Assembly (NCBI GenBank): GCA_020627785.1
Contig: JAHDGF010000012.1
Location: 35,328-97,177, forward strand
Length of the DNA stretch: 61,850 bases
Source of the DNA: Saprospiraceae bacterium
Lineage (GTDB): Bacteria > Bacteroidota > Bacteroidia > Chitinophagales > Saprospiraceae
Direction: 5' to 3'
This document shows positions 33,336-43,300 of the stretch, piece after piece (position 1 is the first letter of the stretch; each line of letters opens with the position of its first letter). The translations under genes were made by a program, and so were the position numbers. The notes beneath the pieces are model-generated. The model was not told the DNA's origin. It searched no databases and was given only the letters and a program-made list of their open reading frames with translations.

Positions 33336-34309
33336 GGTACTAAAATTTTAAAGTCATTATTCTTGGACAAGTTAATTCTATAGGATAATTGTAGACCAAT
33401 TTCAAAATTGGTACTAATCTGAAGTCCTTCTAAATTTTGGTATACAGGGATTGAACCATACAATCGTTGACTAAACTTTTCTCCTGGCAAAGTGAAAACT
33501 CCAAAGCCAATACTAAACCACTCTCCCCCACTATTATTTGCAATTCTATCTTGTTCTCTATTAGGATTAGTATGACGATATTCAAGCGTTAGGTCTGGTA
33601 TTACAAACCAACTTCCCAATAATAAATCGTAATTAAAATGTGTAGAGATAATTGTCTCATCGCCAAATTGGAAAGATCTTCCTACACTTTGGCCTACCTG
33701 CCCAAAATCAGCATTGGTTGTATTCTTTCGATACGTCAAGTTTAATTGTGCATTTATATTTGTTCCCAGAATTCTACGTTCGGAAAGTGCAAGCACACCC
33801 AAAAAATCAAAAGTTCCTGATCCACTTTGCATATCGGGAGAAAGAAAAATATTTCGATCATCTGTATGTGTAACTTTGCCGGAAGGCAATTTAAAACCTA
33901 AAGAAAAGGCAGCACTGCTGTCATTAATATTAAACAGTCGAGTCTGACCAATTAAAAATATATCTCCCAAACCAAATGAAGTCTGCTCCTCACTGATTGT
34001 TGAGCGACGATGCCGAACGAATGGCACTAAAATTCCAATACCAAATTTTTCATTGACTTGAAAATCAGAACGCAACAATACATTATTCGCTGTCCGTTCT
34101 CTAGGATCGTTTGTCAATATCTCATTGGACTCGACCAACCGGTTTATGTTCAAATGATTGTAATCTAATTGAAAAAACAACTCTTTACTATCATTGGTAG
34201 AAAGTCCGATTCCTGAACTGAGAGGTGCTCCCGCTGAACAACAGGTTTGGCTTATTCCTAGGTTTGACACCATTAGCCAGCATAAGATTGTCAAGACAAA
34301 GCATTTCAT
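33332..34309 (-). CDS. Outer-membrane beta-barrel transporter-like protein
   Basis: An exported protein with a signal peptide (MKCFVLTILCWLMVSNLGISQ) followed by Cys-Cys (CCSAGAPLSS) and then alternating beta strands to the end (FQLDYNHLNINR, IGILVPFVRHRR, LGDIFLIGQTRLF, AAFSLGFKLPSG, LNLTYRKN, FEIGLQLSYRIN). This pattern fits the MetA/phenol-degradation-type outer-membrane barrels annotated as transporters in Bacteroidota. I prefer the ATG at 34309; the frame extends to a TTG at 34321 that only adds MIWS. It is coupled to the DUF3179 gene by an ATGA overlap. A shared function with that lipoprotein is probable; the substrate is unknown. Confidence 0.75.
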   Translation of the reverse strand: MKCFVLTILCWLMVSNLGISQTCCSAGAPLSSGIGLSTNDSKELFFQLDYNHLNINRLVESNEILTNDPRERTANNVLLRSDFQVNEKFGIGILVPFVRHRRSTISEEQTSFGLGDIFLIGQTRLFNINDSSAAFSLGFKLPSGKVTHTDDRNIFLSPDMQSGSGTFDFLGVLALSERRILGTNINAQLNLTYRKNTTNADFGQVGQSVGRSFQFGDETIISTHFNYDLLLGSWFVIPDLTLEYRHTNPNREQDRIANNSGGEWFSIGFGVFTLPGEKFSQRLYGSIPVYQNLEGLQISTNFEIGLQLSYRINLSKNNDFKILVP

Positions 34310-34539
34310 ACTCCAAATCAACTAATAGCTATTGTTATGGTTATGAAAACGCTTCAAGATTATTGTCCTAAAGGATACAAGTGGGAAATTTTTCAATTTT
34401 CGAGATGTGCCTCCTTAGATATTATAAAAAATTTAAATGTGTGTGATGAGTATTGCGGTTATGGAGAATTTTAGTGCTCATTTCATCAATAAATCCAACT
34501 TTTCAAGCATTTCAAATCTTCAAAAAAGGGCTTGATTTT

Positions 34540-34568
34540 TTGTTAGTTGCTTGAGTCTGAGTACCTTA
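34540..34568 (+). promoter_or_regulatory. Promoter of the amino-acid symporter gene
   Basis: TTG at 34540-34542 preceded by T-rich DNA, a 19-base spacer and TACCTTA at 34562-34568 approximate the TTTG/TAnnTTTG consensus, 21 bases before the ATG at 34590. The -7 box lacks the terminal G. Confidence 0.4.
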
Positions 34569-34589
34569 ACAAATTCAATAGACTAACTT

Positions 34590-36188
34590 ATGAAGAATCG
34601 ACTTTTGAGGGCACAGGTAGTGCTGATAACCCTTCTCATTCCTTTCCTAGCTCAAGCCCAAGAAAAAGGTTTAGATGAAAGAATTAACGATGCCTTTACC
34701 CCTTTTGCTCATGCATGGGAAAGCTTGGTTTTCTACCCATTTCCAGGTACTGGAATTCCAATCGTAGTAATTCTACTCGTGGTGGGAGCCTTATTTTTCA
34801 CCATCATGTTTAAATTCATCAATATTTTTAAATTTCCGACCTCAATCAATGTAGTTCGCGGAAAGTATGATGAAATCGAGCAGCATAAAGGCGCTTACGC
34901 AAATGCAGCAGTCAATATAACGGACGGTGACATTCCTGACACCATTAGAGATGAAAGTCAAGACGGAGAGGTCAGCCACTTTCAGGCACTAGCCACGGCA
35001 GTTTCAGGAACTGTAGGTCTTGGAAACATCGCAGGAGTAGCCGTAGCAATCTCACTGGGTGGTCCAGGTGCAACATTTTGGATGATTATCTGTGGTCTAC
35101 TAGGGATGTCTACAAAATTCGTGGAATGTACACTAGGAGTAAAATATAGAGACATTGGACCGGATGGTACAGTATATGGAGGTCCCATGTACTACCTGTC
35201 TAAAGGATTGAAAGAAAAAGGAATGCCAGGCTTTGGTAAGTTCCTAGCAGTAATTTTTGCAGTTCTCTGCATCGGTGGATCATTCGGTGGAGGAAACGCA
35301 GCTCAATCCAATCAAGCGGCGGAAGCACTTATTCAATTATTCGGATTAACCGGTGGTAATGCTGGTACCTTTATCGGTATTGGAATGGCGATCGTCGTTG
35401 GAATTGTAATCATCGGTGGTATCAAGAGAATTGCTTCAGTAACTGAGAAGGTAGTACCAGCAATGGCGGTAATTTATATCGTAGCCTGCCTAGTAGTTAT
35501 TTTCTCTAATTTTTCATACATCGATGACGCTTTAGGACTTATTGTATCTCAAGCCTTTACGCCTGAAGCAGGGGTCGGAGGATTCATGGGAGTTTTAATC
35601 CAAGGATTTAGAAGAGCTGTATTTTCTAATGAGGCTGGAGCCGGTTCTGCTTCAATAGCACACTCGGCCGTAAAGACTAATTACGCAGCTTCTGAAGGTC
35701 TTGTTGCCTTATTAGAACCGTTCATTGATACCGTAGTTATTTGTACTATGACAGCTTTAGTTATTATTTTCTACAATAGCGGAGCAAGTTTCGAATATGG
35801 AGTATCCCCAGTAATGATAGATGGACAAGGATTTGAAGGTGTGGGCTTAACATCTAGAGCTTTTGGTTCAGTAATACCATGGTTCCCTACAGTTTTAACC
35901 ATTGCCATCTTCTTGTTTGCCATATCAACCATGATTTCATGGTCTTACTATGGTCTACAATCATGGAAGTTTTTATTTGGAAAGAGTAAAATATCTGATC
36001 TTACCTATAAAGTACTATTTTGTTTATTCATTGTTATTGGTGCTGCCGCAAATATGTCAGCAGTCTGGGGATTCTCAGATGCAATGATATTGGCCATGGT
36101 ATTTCCAAACATGATCGGATTATTCTTCTTATGGCCTAAGGTTAAAGAAGAATTGGCGAGATATTTAAAGGCCATCGGAAAAGCATAA
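34590..36188 (+). CDS. Alanine/glycine:cation symporter family protein
   Basis: A sodium-coupled amino-acid carrier of the AGCS family (532 aa). The N-terminus has a cleavable-looking leader (IPFLAQAQ), unusual but seen in Bacteroidota members. Family signatures are strong: TAVSGTVGLGNIAGVAVAISLGGPGATFWMIICGLLGMSTKFVECTLGVKYR, GGPMYYL, GGGNAAQSNQ, FRRAVFSNEAGAGSASIAHSAVKT and the ISTMISWSYYGLQSW helix. About ten hydrophobic segments are visible. It has its own promoter upstream and a strong terminator downstream, so it is monocistronic. Substrate (alanine, glycine or a related small amino acid) is inferred from the family. Confidence 0.93.
   Translation: MKNRLLRAQVVLITLLIPFLAQAQEKGLDERINDAFTPFAHAWESLVFYPFPGTGIPIVVILLVVGALFFTIMFKFINIFKFPTSINVVRGKYDEIEQHKGAYANAAVNITDGDIPDTIRDESQDGEVSHFQALATAVSGTVGLGNIAGVAVAISLGGPGATFWMIICGLLGMSTKFVECTLGVKYRDIGPDGTVYGGPMYYLSKGLKEKGMPGFGKFLAVIFAVLCIGGSFGGGNAAQSNQAAEALIQLFGLTGGNAGTFIGIGMAIVVGIVIIGGIKRIASVTEKVVPAMAVIYIVACLVVIFSNFSYIDDALGLIVSQAFTPEAGVGGFMGVLIQGFRRAVFSNEAGAGSASIAHSAVKTNYAASEGLVALLEPFIDTVVICTMTALVIIFYNSGASFEYGVSPVMIDGQGFEGVGLTSRAFGSVIPWFPTVLTIAIFLFAISTMISWSYYGLQSWKFLFGKSKISDLTYKVLFCLFIVIGAAANMSAVWGFSDAMILAMVFPNMIGLFFLWPKVKEELARYLKAIGKA
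34892..34903 (-). repeat. TTTGCGNAAGCG motif copy 9 (N=T)
   Basis: Exact match on minus, opposite to the symporter coding direction (codons for GAYANA). Confidence 0.8.
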
Positions 36189-36249
36189 TCAACTATCCCA
36201 AAGCGGATTCAACACCCTTCATAACCTGAAGGTAATAACCAAAACTTTC

Positions 36250-36279
36250 ACACCCTCTGAAAATTCAGAGGGTGTTTTT
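36250..36279 (+). terminator. Rho-independent terminator after the symporter
   Basis: An 11-bp stem ACACCCTCTGA/TCAGAGGGTGT with an AAAT loop, followed by TTTTGTTTG, lies 61 bases past the stop codon. Confidence 0.9.
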
Positions 36280-36332
36280 GTTTGTACTCCTACAATTTAT
36301 CATATGTAAGAATTAATTAATATTTTCGGGCG

Positions 36333-36812
36333 ATGATGAAACCAAAGCTTCAAAATAATTGCAAATCCATTCTCCTGCTCGGCAGCAATAAGGGCGCAAG
36401 AGATAAATATTTAAGCAAAGCCTGGAAAGAAATACAATTAAATGGGATAGAAATTCATCAATGGTCGTCCATCTACGAGACCAAGGCTTGGGGGAAAACA
36501 GATCAAGGAGACTTTCTAAACCAGACCATTGGCATCAAAACTACCCTTAGTCCACTTGAGCTCCTGCATACTTTGCAAGGCATTGAAAAAAAGTTGGGCC
36601 GCGAAAGAAAGGAAAAATGGGGACCAAGAAGAATAGATATTGATATCTTGTATTACGAAAATCTTAGCTTAAACGTGGAAGAATTGAAAATTCCACATCC
36701 TGGGATTGCTCAGAGACAATTTACCCTAATTCCTCTAAGTGAAATGATTCCAGATTATATTCATCCAATTTTAAAGAAAACCAATCAACAGCTACTAAAA
36801 GAATTAGCATAA
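36333..36812 (+). CDS. folK: 2-amino-4-hydroxy-6-hydroxymethyldihydropteridine diphosphokinase
   Basis: HPPK, which transfers pyrophosphate from ATP to 6-hydroxymethyl-dihydropterin in folate synthesis. At 159 residues it is monofunctional and full length. Signature segments are present: LLGSNKGARDKYL at the N-terminus, SSIYETKAWGKTDQGDFLNQ, the GIEKKLGRERKEKWGPRRIDIDILYY core with the catalytic Arg and paired Asp residues, and IPHPGIAQRQFTLIPLSE. The deoxynucleoside kinase gene starts five bases after its stop, making a two-gene operon as often seen in Bacteroidota. Start: the first of two adjacent ATG codons. Confidence 0.95.
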   Translation: MMKPKLQNNCKSILLLGSNKGARDKYLSKAWKEIQLNGIEIHQWSSIYETKAWGKTDQGDFLNQTIGIKTTLSPLELLHTLQGIEKKLGRERKEKWGPRRIDIDILYYENLSLNVEELKIPHPGIAQRQFTLIPLSEMIPDYIHPILKKTNQQLLKELA

Positions 36813-36817
36813 ACAAC

Positions 36818-37471
36818 TTGAATAAACCAGACATTACATATGATTACATTGCTATTGAAGGCAACATAGGAACTGGAAAGACTTCTTTCTGTAAGAAGCT
36901 TGCCTATGAGTATAACACTGGACTTATTCTGGAACAATTTGCCGATAATCCCTTCCTTCCTCTCTTTTATAAAGATCCACAACGGTATGCCTTTACCGTA
37001 GAGCTTTTCTTTATGACAGAAAGGTATAAACAGATGCAGAGTCAGATGACCACCAAAGGCCTCTTTCAAGATTTCTTCTTGTCTGATTACGCATTTATTA
37101 AAACCTTATTGTTTGCAAGAAAAAACTTAGGAGAAGAAGAATTTAAGTTGTTTCAAATGCTATACTCGGTTATGGCTAAGAATGTCCCTAGCCCTAGCCT
37201 ATTCGTTTATTTCCACAGAGATGTTGACTATTTATTAAAGAATATTGAAAAGAGAGGAAGAGAAATTGAAGTAGATATTAAGGCCGATTACCTTAAAAAG
37301 GTCCAGGATTCTTATTTTGAATATTTCAGAAATGTTACCAACATCCCTATACTCATCATTGATTTAAAGGAGCTAGATTTTATTGCTGACCCCAATGCTT
37401 TCGAAGTGATTGTAGGATTGATTTCAAAGCCTTACCGCCCTGGCGTTCATCGAATCAGTTTAAACACATAA
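36818..37471 (+). CDS. Deoxynucleoside kinase
   Basis: A nucleotide-salvage kinase of the deoxyadenosine/deoxyguanosine kinase family (217 aa). The P-loop GNIGTGKTS is at residues 15-23, followed by the family's LILEQFADNPFLPLFYKDPQRYAFTVELFFMTERYKQM with the catalytic Glu. The DRS-like region is FQDFFLSDYAFIK, and the LID Arg-rich segment is EKRGREIE. The reading frame begins with TTG at 36818; no ATG lies in frame before the P-loop, so a TTG start is likely. It is co-transcribed with folK and ends at a convergent hairpin terminator. Confidence 0.9.
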   Translation: MNKPDITYDYIAIEGNIGTGKTSFCKKLAYEYNTGLILEQFADNPFLPLFYKDPQRYAFTVELFFMTERYKQMQSQMTTKGLFQDFFLSDYAFIKTLLFARKNLGEEEFKLFQMLYSVMAKNVPSPSLFVYFHRDVDYLLKNIEKRGREIEVDIKADYLKKVQDSYFEYFRNVTNIPILIIDLKELDFIADPNAFEVIVGLISKPYRPGVHRISLNT

Positions 37472-37474
37472 AAA

Positions 37475-37504
37475 AAGGCTGAGTCCTTTTCAGAACCCAG
37501 CCTT
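37475..37504. terminator. Bidirectional terminator between convergent genes
   Basis: AAGGCTG and CAGCCTT form a stem around a 16-base loop, with A-run before and an AT-rich tail after, directly between the kinase gene and the DUF937 gene. Confidence 0.65.
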
Positions 37505-37523
37505 CAAAATCTGTTTATTGTTA

Positions 37524-38990
37524 TTACTGTACAACTACAGCAGCGCTATCACTGCCTTCCATACCTTTTGAAGATATTTGTTTTGCAGCAACTCCAAGAG
37601 TTACCAACATATCTTGAATTACTTTAGCTCTCAAGCCAGCTGTCTTCTTCTCACCAGCAGCCACTTGAACTTGAATCTTTGCATCTTTGTTTCCTTTCAA
37701 TGCAGCAGCCAAACCTTGGATTTCTTCTTTTGAGAAATTGGTGATCTTATGACCTTCATCCCAAGTGATATCATTTAGGTTATAACTAGATTCTGCACCG
37801 GCTTCTTTAGAAAACATCTTTCCAAACATTCCGGACATGGCATCTACTGTTTTACCAGCTGCTCCAGCAACTGCTCCACCAACTTTCTTGGCAGCATCTC
37901 CTGTAGCATCAGCAGCGTTACCTACTGCATTCTTCATCTTTTTCATCATCTCGCTGAACTTGTTGCCATCCTTATCTAAGAATGAACCATCATCAGCTAT
38001 TTTAAAGTCTCCTTTTTTAGCGATTACTTTTCCAGCGCCATCTACAAGATCTCCAGCTGCATTTACAGTTAAAGCCATAGCTCCTTTAGCCGCATCCATG
38101 GCATCGCCTGCAGCTCCTTTAGCAGCATCCATTGCACCTCCTGCAGCATCTTTCATTGCACCTGCAGCATTACCAGCACCCTCCACTACCTTGTGATCAG
38201 CAGTATGAACAGTACCATCTGCATGTGTATGAGTTCCAGCTGAATGTGTGGTTGCAGCTCCAGAATTTGTTGTTGCAGCCGTTTCTGTAGTAGTTGATGA
38301 AGTTGTAGTTTCTCCAGCACCTCTATTCATAAACCACCATAAACCTCCTAACAAGAGTAAAAGAGGTAAAAGTAATTTCATCATACCACCTCCTCCAGAC
38401 TTTGGAGCTTCGTTTAAATTAGCAGTTGAGGCAGCAGCAGTTTTCTTTTCACCAGCAGCAAAACCTAACATTGATCTTGCATCCTGTGGAATACCATTTT
38501 GCACAAATTGCTTTTGTCCAACCAACATATCTTTTAGACCAGTCGCATTTAGAGCCTTGTTTTTAACTCTCTTACCAATAAAGTTAATAACGATTGGAGC
38601 AAGTAAACTCATTAAAGATCCAGACGAACCTCTAGTTAATCCAGTTACTTTACCTAGGATATTAAAAATTGAACTAAGGTTTCCACCAAAAATGGAAGAT
38701 AAAAGTCCATTACCAGTATCCATGAGTCCTTTAGATTTGTCTCCTCCCAATACGCTTCCCAAATTATCTAAAAGGCCACCGTCATGTCCACCTTTAGTAA
38801 TTAGATCCAATAACGCCCCAGCACCTTGACTTGAAGAACCCTTATTGATCATACCTCCAATGAGTGTTGGAAGCATTGATTTTAATGCAGATCCTGTTTG
38901 ATTAGAGTTTAAACCTGATAAGTTGGAAAGTTGTCCCATTAGACCATCATCTAAATGATCAGTGACAGCTTCTAATAAGTTGAAAGCCAT
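37524..38990 (-). CDS. DUF937 protein with TM helix and OmpA-like C-terminal domain
   Basis: A 488-residue protein with three parts. Residues 1-190 form a DUF937 region rich in Gly/Leu (LLEAVTDHLDDGLMGQLS, ALKSMLPTLIGGMINKGSS, LLAPIVINFIGKRVK). Residues about 204-220 are a single hydrophobic helix (MKLLLPLLLLLGGLWWFM). A long Ala/Gly/Lys/Asp tract with helical AGNAAGAMKDAAGGAMDAAKGA-type repeats follows. The last ~85 residues resemble an OmpA peptidoglycan-binding fold (ITNFSKEEIQGLAAALKG, IQVQVAAGEKKTAGLRAKVIQDMLVTLGVAAKQISSKGME). There is no signal peptide, so DUF937 is probably cytoplasmic and the OmpA-like part periplasmic. This would link the inner membrane to the cell wall. Function is unknown. 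The Ala-rich DNA creates long open antisense frames that I do not regard as genes. Confidence 0.75.
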   Translation of the reverse strand: MAFNLLEAVTDHLDDGLMGQLSNLSGLNSNQTGSALKSMLPTLIGGMINKGSSSQGAGALLDLITKGGHDGGLLDNLGSVLGGDKSKGLMDTGNGLLSSIFGGNLSSIFNILGKVTGLTRGSSGSLMSLLAPIVINFIGKRVKNKALNATGLKDMLVGQKQFVQNGIPQDARSMLGFAAGEKKTAAASTANLNEAPKSGGGGMMKLLLPLLLLLGGLWWFMNRGAGETTTSSTTTETAATTNSGAATTHSAGTHTHADGTVHTADHKVVEGAGNAAGAMKDAAGGAMDAAKGAAGDAMDAAKGAMALTVNAAGDLVDGAGKVIAKKGDFKIADDGSFLDKDGNKFSEMMKKMKNAVGNAADATGDAAKKVGGAVAGAAGKTVDAMSGMFGKMFSKEAGAESSYNLNDITWDEGHKITNFSKEEIQGLAAALKGNKDAKIQVQVAAGEKKTAGLRAKVIQDMLVTLGVAAKQISSKGMEGSDSAAVVVQ

Positions 38991-39175
38991 TTAATTTTGT
39001 TTAATAAGTTATAAATAGAATAATGGAATTATTCAGCGATCGTAAGTCAGTAATTTTTCGCTCTAATCTTTGGGAAGATAACTATATTTAGACGATAGGA
39101 GGACATCAATAGTCACTTGTAATATACTGACAATATTGAGTTTTCCAAGATTATTTAGATGCTTTAATACATTGG

Positions 39176-40399
39176 ATGAAGATTCTACATACCGCAGATT
39201 GGCACATTGGCAAACAATTACATAAACATGCACTCACTGAGGAACTACAATTTTTCTTTGACTGGTTGTTAAAAACGATTCAAAAGGAGCAGATCGATCT
39301 ACTCCTTATTTCAGGTGATATCTTTGATAAGGCCAATCCCAGCCTGGACGACCGAAGTCTTTATTTTCAATTTCTCAAGAAGTTAATCGCAATCAATATT
39401 AAAGTCGTGGTAACAGGTGGCAATCACGACTCTATTCGATATCTAGATGCCCCATCTGAAATTTTAGAATTCTTAGACATTCGTGTCATCGGTGGAGCTA
39501 GGAAAAATCTACAAGAAGAATTAATTGAAATCAGAAATAAGGAAGACAAACTTGAATTGATTGTAGCCGCTGTTCCATTCCTGAGGGATAAGGACATAAG
39601 AAATCCAGAAACCGATGATCAATTTAAAAACAGGGCTGAAGCCATTAGACATGGCATTGAAAAACATTACACCGACCTTGCTGACATTGCGAAAAAAAAG
39701 TATCCTAATACTCCTGTAATTGCCATGGGACATCTCTATGCGAAAGGGTCCATCGAAAGTGAAAGCGAACGAGAAATCCACATAGGCAACCAAGCAGCGA
39801 TTGAATCAAAGATCTTTGATGAAGTATTTAAATATGTAGCATTGGGACACATTCATCGTCCGCAGATTATTGGTAAGAATCCATTCATAAGATATTCAGG
39901 CTCGCCCATACCGCTAAGCTTTTCTGAAAAGAAGGATGTAAAATCAATCGTAATTATAGAGTGCAAAAATTCCAAAATCACAGAGCCTGAGATTCATAAG
40001 GTTCCAATCCAACGAGAATTTGTAAAATTAACAGGACCCTTATCTCACTTAAAAGAGAAGCTGAATAATTATGAACACAACTTCCCTCTCCCCTCTTTTA
40101 TTGAACTTGAATGCACCGAGGAGAATTTTAATGCCTTAACATTAAAAGAAGTCGATGATATGGTTTCTCAGATGAATAATGAAAATGAAAAATTTAAAAT
40201 ATTAAAACATAGAGTCAAATTTGAAGAAGGAGGTAAAGATACTTCTGAACTATTTGCTTCGGGAATACAAATTGAAGACCTGAGTCCTGAGGAAGTTTTC
40301 ATCAAACGAATAGAAAATGAACCCATAGAAAATCGAGATGAAATCTTAGAGGCTTTTAAGGAACTACTAGAAATTGCTGAATCTGAATCAAACTTATGA
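39176..40399 (+). CDS. sbcD: Exonuclease subunit SbcD (Mre11-type nuclease)
   Basis: The nuclease subunit of the SbcCD complex, which opens DNA hairpins and protein-blocked ends. The calcineurin-like phosphoesterase motifs are complete: HTADWHIGK (D8, H10), LLISGDIFDKANPS, VVTGGNHD, AMGHLYA and ALGHIHRPQ. At 407 residues the length is normal, with the C-terminal capping region present (KFEEGGKDTSELF, ILEAFKELLE). It overlaps the sbcC gene by four bases (ATGA), indicating a coupled operon. The ATG at 39176 puts the first metal-binding motif immediately after the N-terminus, as expected. Confidence 0.96.
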   Translation: MKILHTADWHIGKQLHKHALTEELQFFFDWLLKTIQKEQIDLLLISGDIFDKANPSLDDRSLYFQFLKKLIAINIKVVVTGGNHDSIRYLDAPSEILEFLDIRVIGGARKNLQEELIEIRNKEDKLELIVAAVPFLRDKDIRNPETDDQFKNRAEAIRHGIEKHYTDLADIAKKKYPNTPVIAMGHLYAKGSIESESEREIHIGNQAAIESKIFDEVFKYVALGHIHRPQIIGKNPFIRYSGSPIPLSFSEKKDVKSIVIIECKNSKITEPEIHKVPIQREFVKLTGPLSHLKEKLNNYEHNFPLPSFIELECTEENFNALTLKEVDDMVSQMNNENEKFKILKHRVKFEEGGKDTSELFASGIQIEDLSPEEVFIKRIENEPIENRDEILEAFKELLEIAESESNL

Positions 40400-43300
40400 G
40401 AATAGATCATTTAAAATTTAAGAACATCAATAGCTTAAAAGGTGAATGGAATATTTCTTTCAACGATTCACAATTAAGCAATGCTGGAATATTTGCGATC
40501 ACTGGGCCTACTGGTTCAGGGAAATCAACCCTATTAGATGTCATAACACTCGCACTCTTCAATAGAATCCCAAGGTTTAAAAAAGCCATCAGCAAAAATG
40601 AAATGCAAGGGCTAGGCTCTGTGATCACACATCACGCAAAAGATGCGATGGCTGAACTTGGGTTTTCCGTGAATGGTCTCAACTATATTTCAAGATGGAA
40701 TGTTGCACGGACAAAAGCTGGAAAACTTAAGGACTATCACATGGAGATTATAGATCCGAGTGGAAACATTCTTGATCTTAAAAAAAGCGAAGTCCCCAAC
40801 AAAAATGAAGAAATCATTGGACTCAAATATGATCAGTTCATTAAATCAATTCTCCTTTCCCAAGGAGAATTCACCAAGTTCCTAAAAGCTGACAAAAATG
40901 AAAGAGGCCTACTTTTAGAAAATATCACAGGAACAAGCATCTATAGAAAACTAGGGATTGTCGCATATCAAAAAGCAAAGGAAGCCAAAGACAAAAAGGA
41001 AAGATCTACAGAAATCCTAGGATTGATTGAACCACTTTCAAAAGAAGAACGAAAAACGATTGAAGACCAAGTCAAGGAAAAGGAAAAGCTAAAAGAAGAA
41101 ATGCAAAATTCCTTGAAGCTCAGCAACGAGAATTTCCTTAATCACAAAAAAATACTTGAGCTAAAGTCTAACCTAGTTATCAAAGAAGAAGCACTAACTA
41201 AGATTAAACAACAATGGGAAGACCTTTCTTCAGAGAAAGAAAATTTTGATCTATACAATCGGCTGACACCCATTCGCGGTGAGTTGGCGCTTTTAAAAGA
41301 TAATAACTCTGGTGCATCCTACTTAGAGAAAGCAATAGTAGAACAAAAGGAAAATTTAAAATTTGCGCAAGCGGAATTAAATAATTCCATAGAAGAAATG
41401 TCAAAACTCACTGACAAAAAAGTGAATGAAGACAACTTCCTAGAAACAATGTCACTTTTTGAATCAGAAGTAAAACAATTAAAGCAGGATTTAAAAGTCC
41501 TGACCGACAAAGGAAAAGACTTAAGATCAAGGATAAATAATAAAAAAAATGATTCAGGAATAGAGATAAGTGAGAAAGCTTCCGCAAATGAGGCCATCGA
41601 AACATTAAAATTCCATCATCAAAAATTACAAAAGATTCTCAAGGATGGAAAAATAGATGAAAATAAAAAACTTGAAGATCTATTAAGTAAATCAAATATT
41701 CTCAAAACCGAACAAGATGATTTATTAAAGCTCCAGCATCATTACGAACATTTAGATGAGCTAGATTCAAAGCAAAAAAATATTGCCGAAGCACTCATTC
41801 AAAAAAAGAAAATTCTAGATACAGTACAACCCATCATTGATAAAAATTCCAATCTACTGGATGAACTTCGAAAACACTTAACAACCTTAGAAAAAAGAAA
41901 AGAAGACGCCATTAAGATCGTACAACTAGAAACCTATCGTTCGAAACTTGAAGACGGTGCACCATGTCCGCTGTGTGGATCGCTTGATCACCCTTACTCA
42001 GAACATGACCTAGACAATAAACAAGATGCCATTGAAATCGAAATAAATAATCAGAAAGTAAAAATCAAAAATATAGAAGAAGAGCAAAAGATTAAAGAAC
42101 ATGAAAAATCAACCGAACTTGCAAGTGTAAATATTTATTTAGAGGAAGAGAAAAAAATTAAAATCTTACAAAAAGAAGAGCAGGTAAAAATCACAAGTCA
42201 AAGTGAAAAATATAAAGGAAAATACAACCTGTTAAAATCTGAACTTAACACCAACATTTCAAAAATCTCAATAGAGATTCAAGGAATCGAAAAATCAACA
42301 ACTGCTCTTAGTCAGATAAAGGTAACTAAGGAATTAATTGAAGAATTCAAGACTTTGGATAAGGTGCTTTCAGACTATCATAAAACCAATAAAATTTTAA
42401 ATGCAAAATATAGCGGTGAAGATGTATCCAAAGAATGCAACCATCTGCAAAATATATTCAACAAAGCCCTGAGTAAGAAAACAACGGCGGAAGCCAAAGG
42501 AAGTAGAGATCAGGCTGAACTTCAAAAACTATTAAAATCAATCCTAAAAATAGAAAGCTCATTGCTCCCCCAATTAGAGACTCTCGGATTTAAAGATTCT
42601 AAGGAAGCTATGTCACAACTTATTTCCGATGAACGCGCCCAATCAATTTCCGTCCAACTTGAAAAATTAAAAGCGGATGAAACTTCCATCAATACAGAAT
42701 TAAAAAATCTTCAATCCGAACTTGAACTTACTGCAAAGAAAGTTGACAACAAGACCAGTGACATAGAAGAACTAAAATCACAACATAGGTTAAACGAAGA
42801 AAAACAACAAGAAATACTGAAAGACTTAGGCAAAATATTACAGCAGATTGAAAAAGATAATGCTGATAAAAAAGCATTTGAAAGTAAACAAAAAGAAATC
42901 AAACAGCTAGAAAAGGAATGGAAGAAGTGGGGAACCATGGCCGCACTTATCGGGGACAAAACTGGAAATAAATTTTCAAATTTTGCGCAAGGATTAACCC
43001 TAAAAAACCTTCTGGTTTATGCCAATAGAAGACTAGAGAATTTATCAGACAGATACCTTTTGGACATGCCTACGGAAGATGGAGAATTGATGGTCGTCGA
43101 TCAATATCAAGGAAACATCCAACGAGCCGTGAGTACCTTATCTGGTGGAGAGTCATTTTTAATCAGCTTAGCTTTGGCATTAAGTTTATCTGACATGGCA
43201 TCAAAAAACGTTCGATTAAATTCTCTTTTTATCGATGAAGGATTTGGAACTTTGGATCAAGATACACTAGACATTGCACTTGACACTTTGGATAAACTAC

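Noticed and set aside
37837..38829. Two long open plus-strand frames opposite the DUF937 gene
   Set aside because: They are Ala/Pro/Ser-rich mirror images of the low-complexity Ala/Gly-coding strand, with no start signals or recognisable domains.
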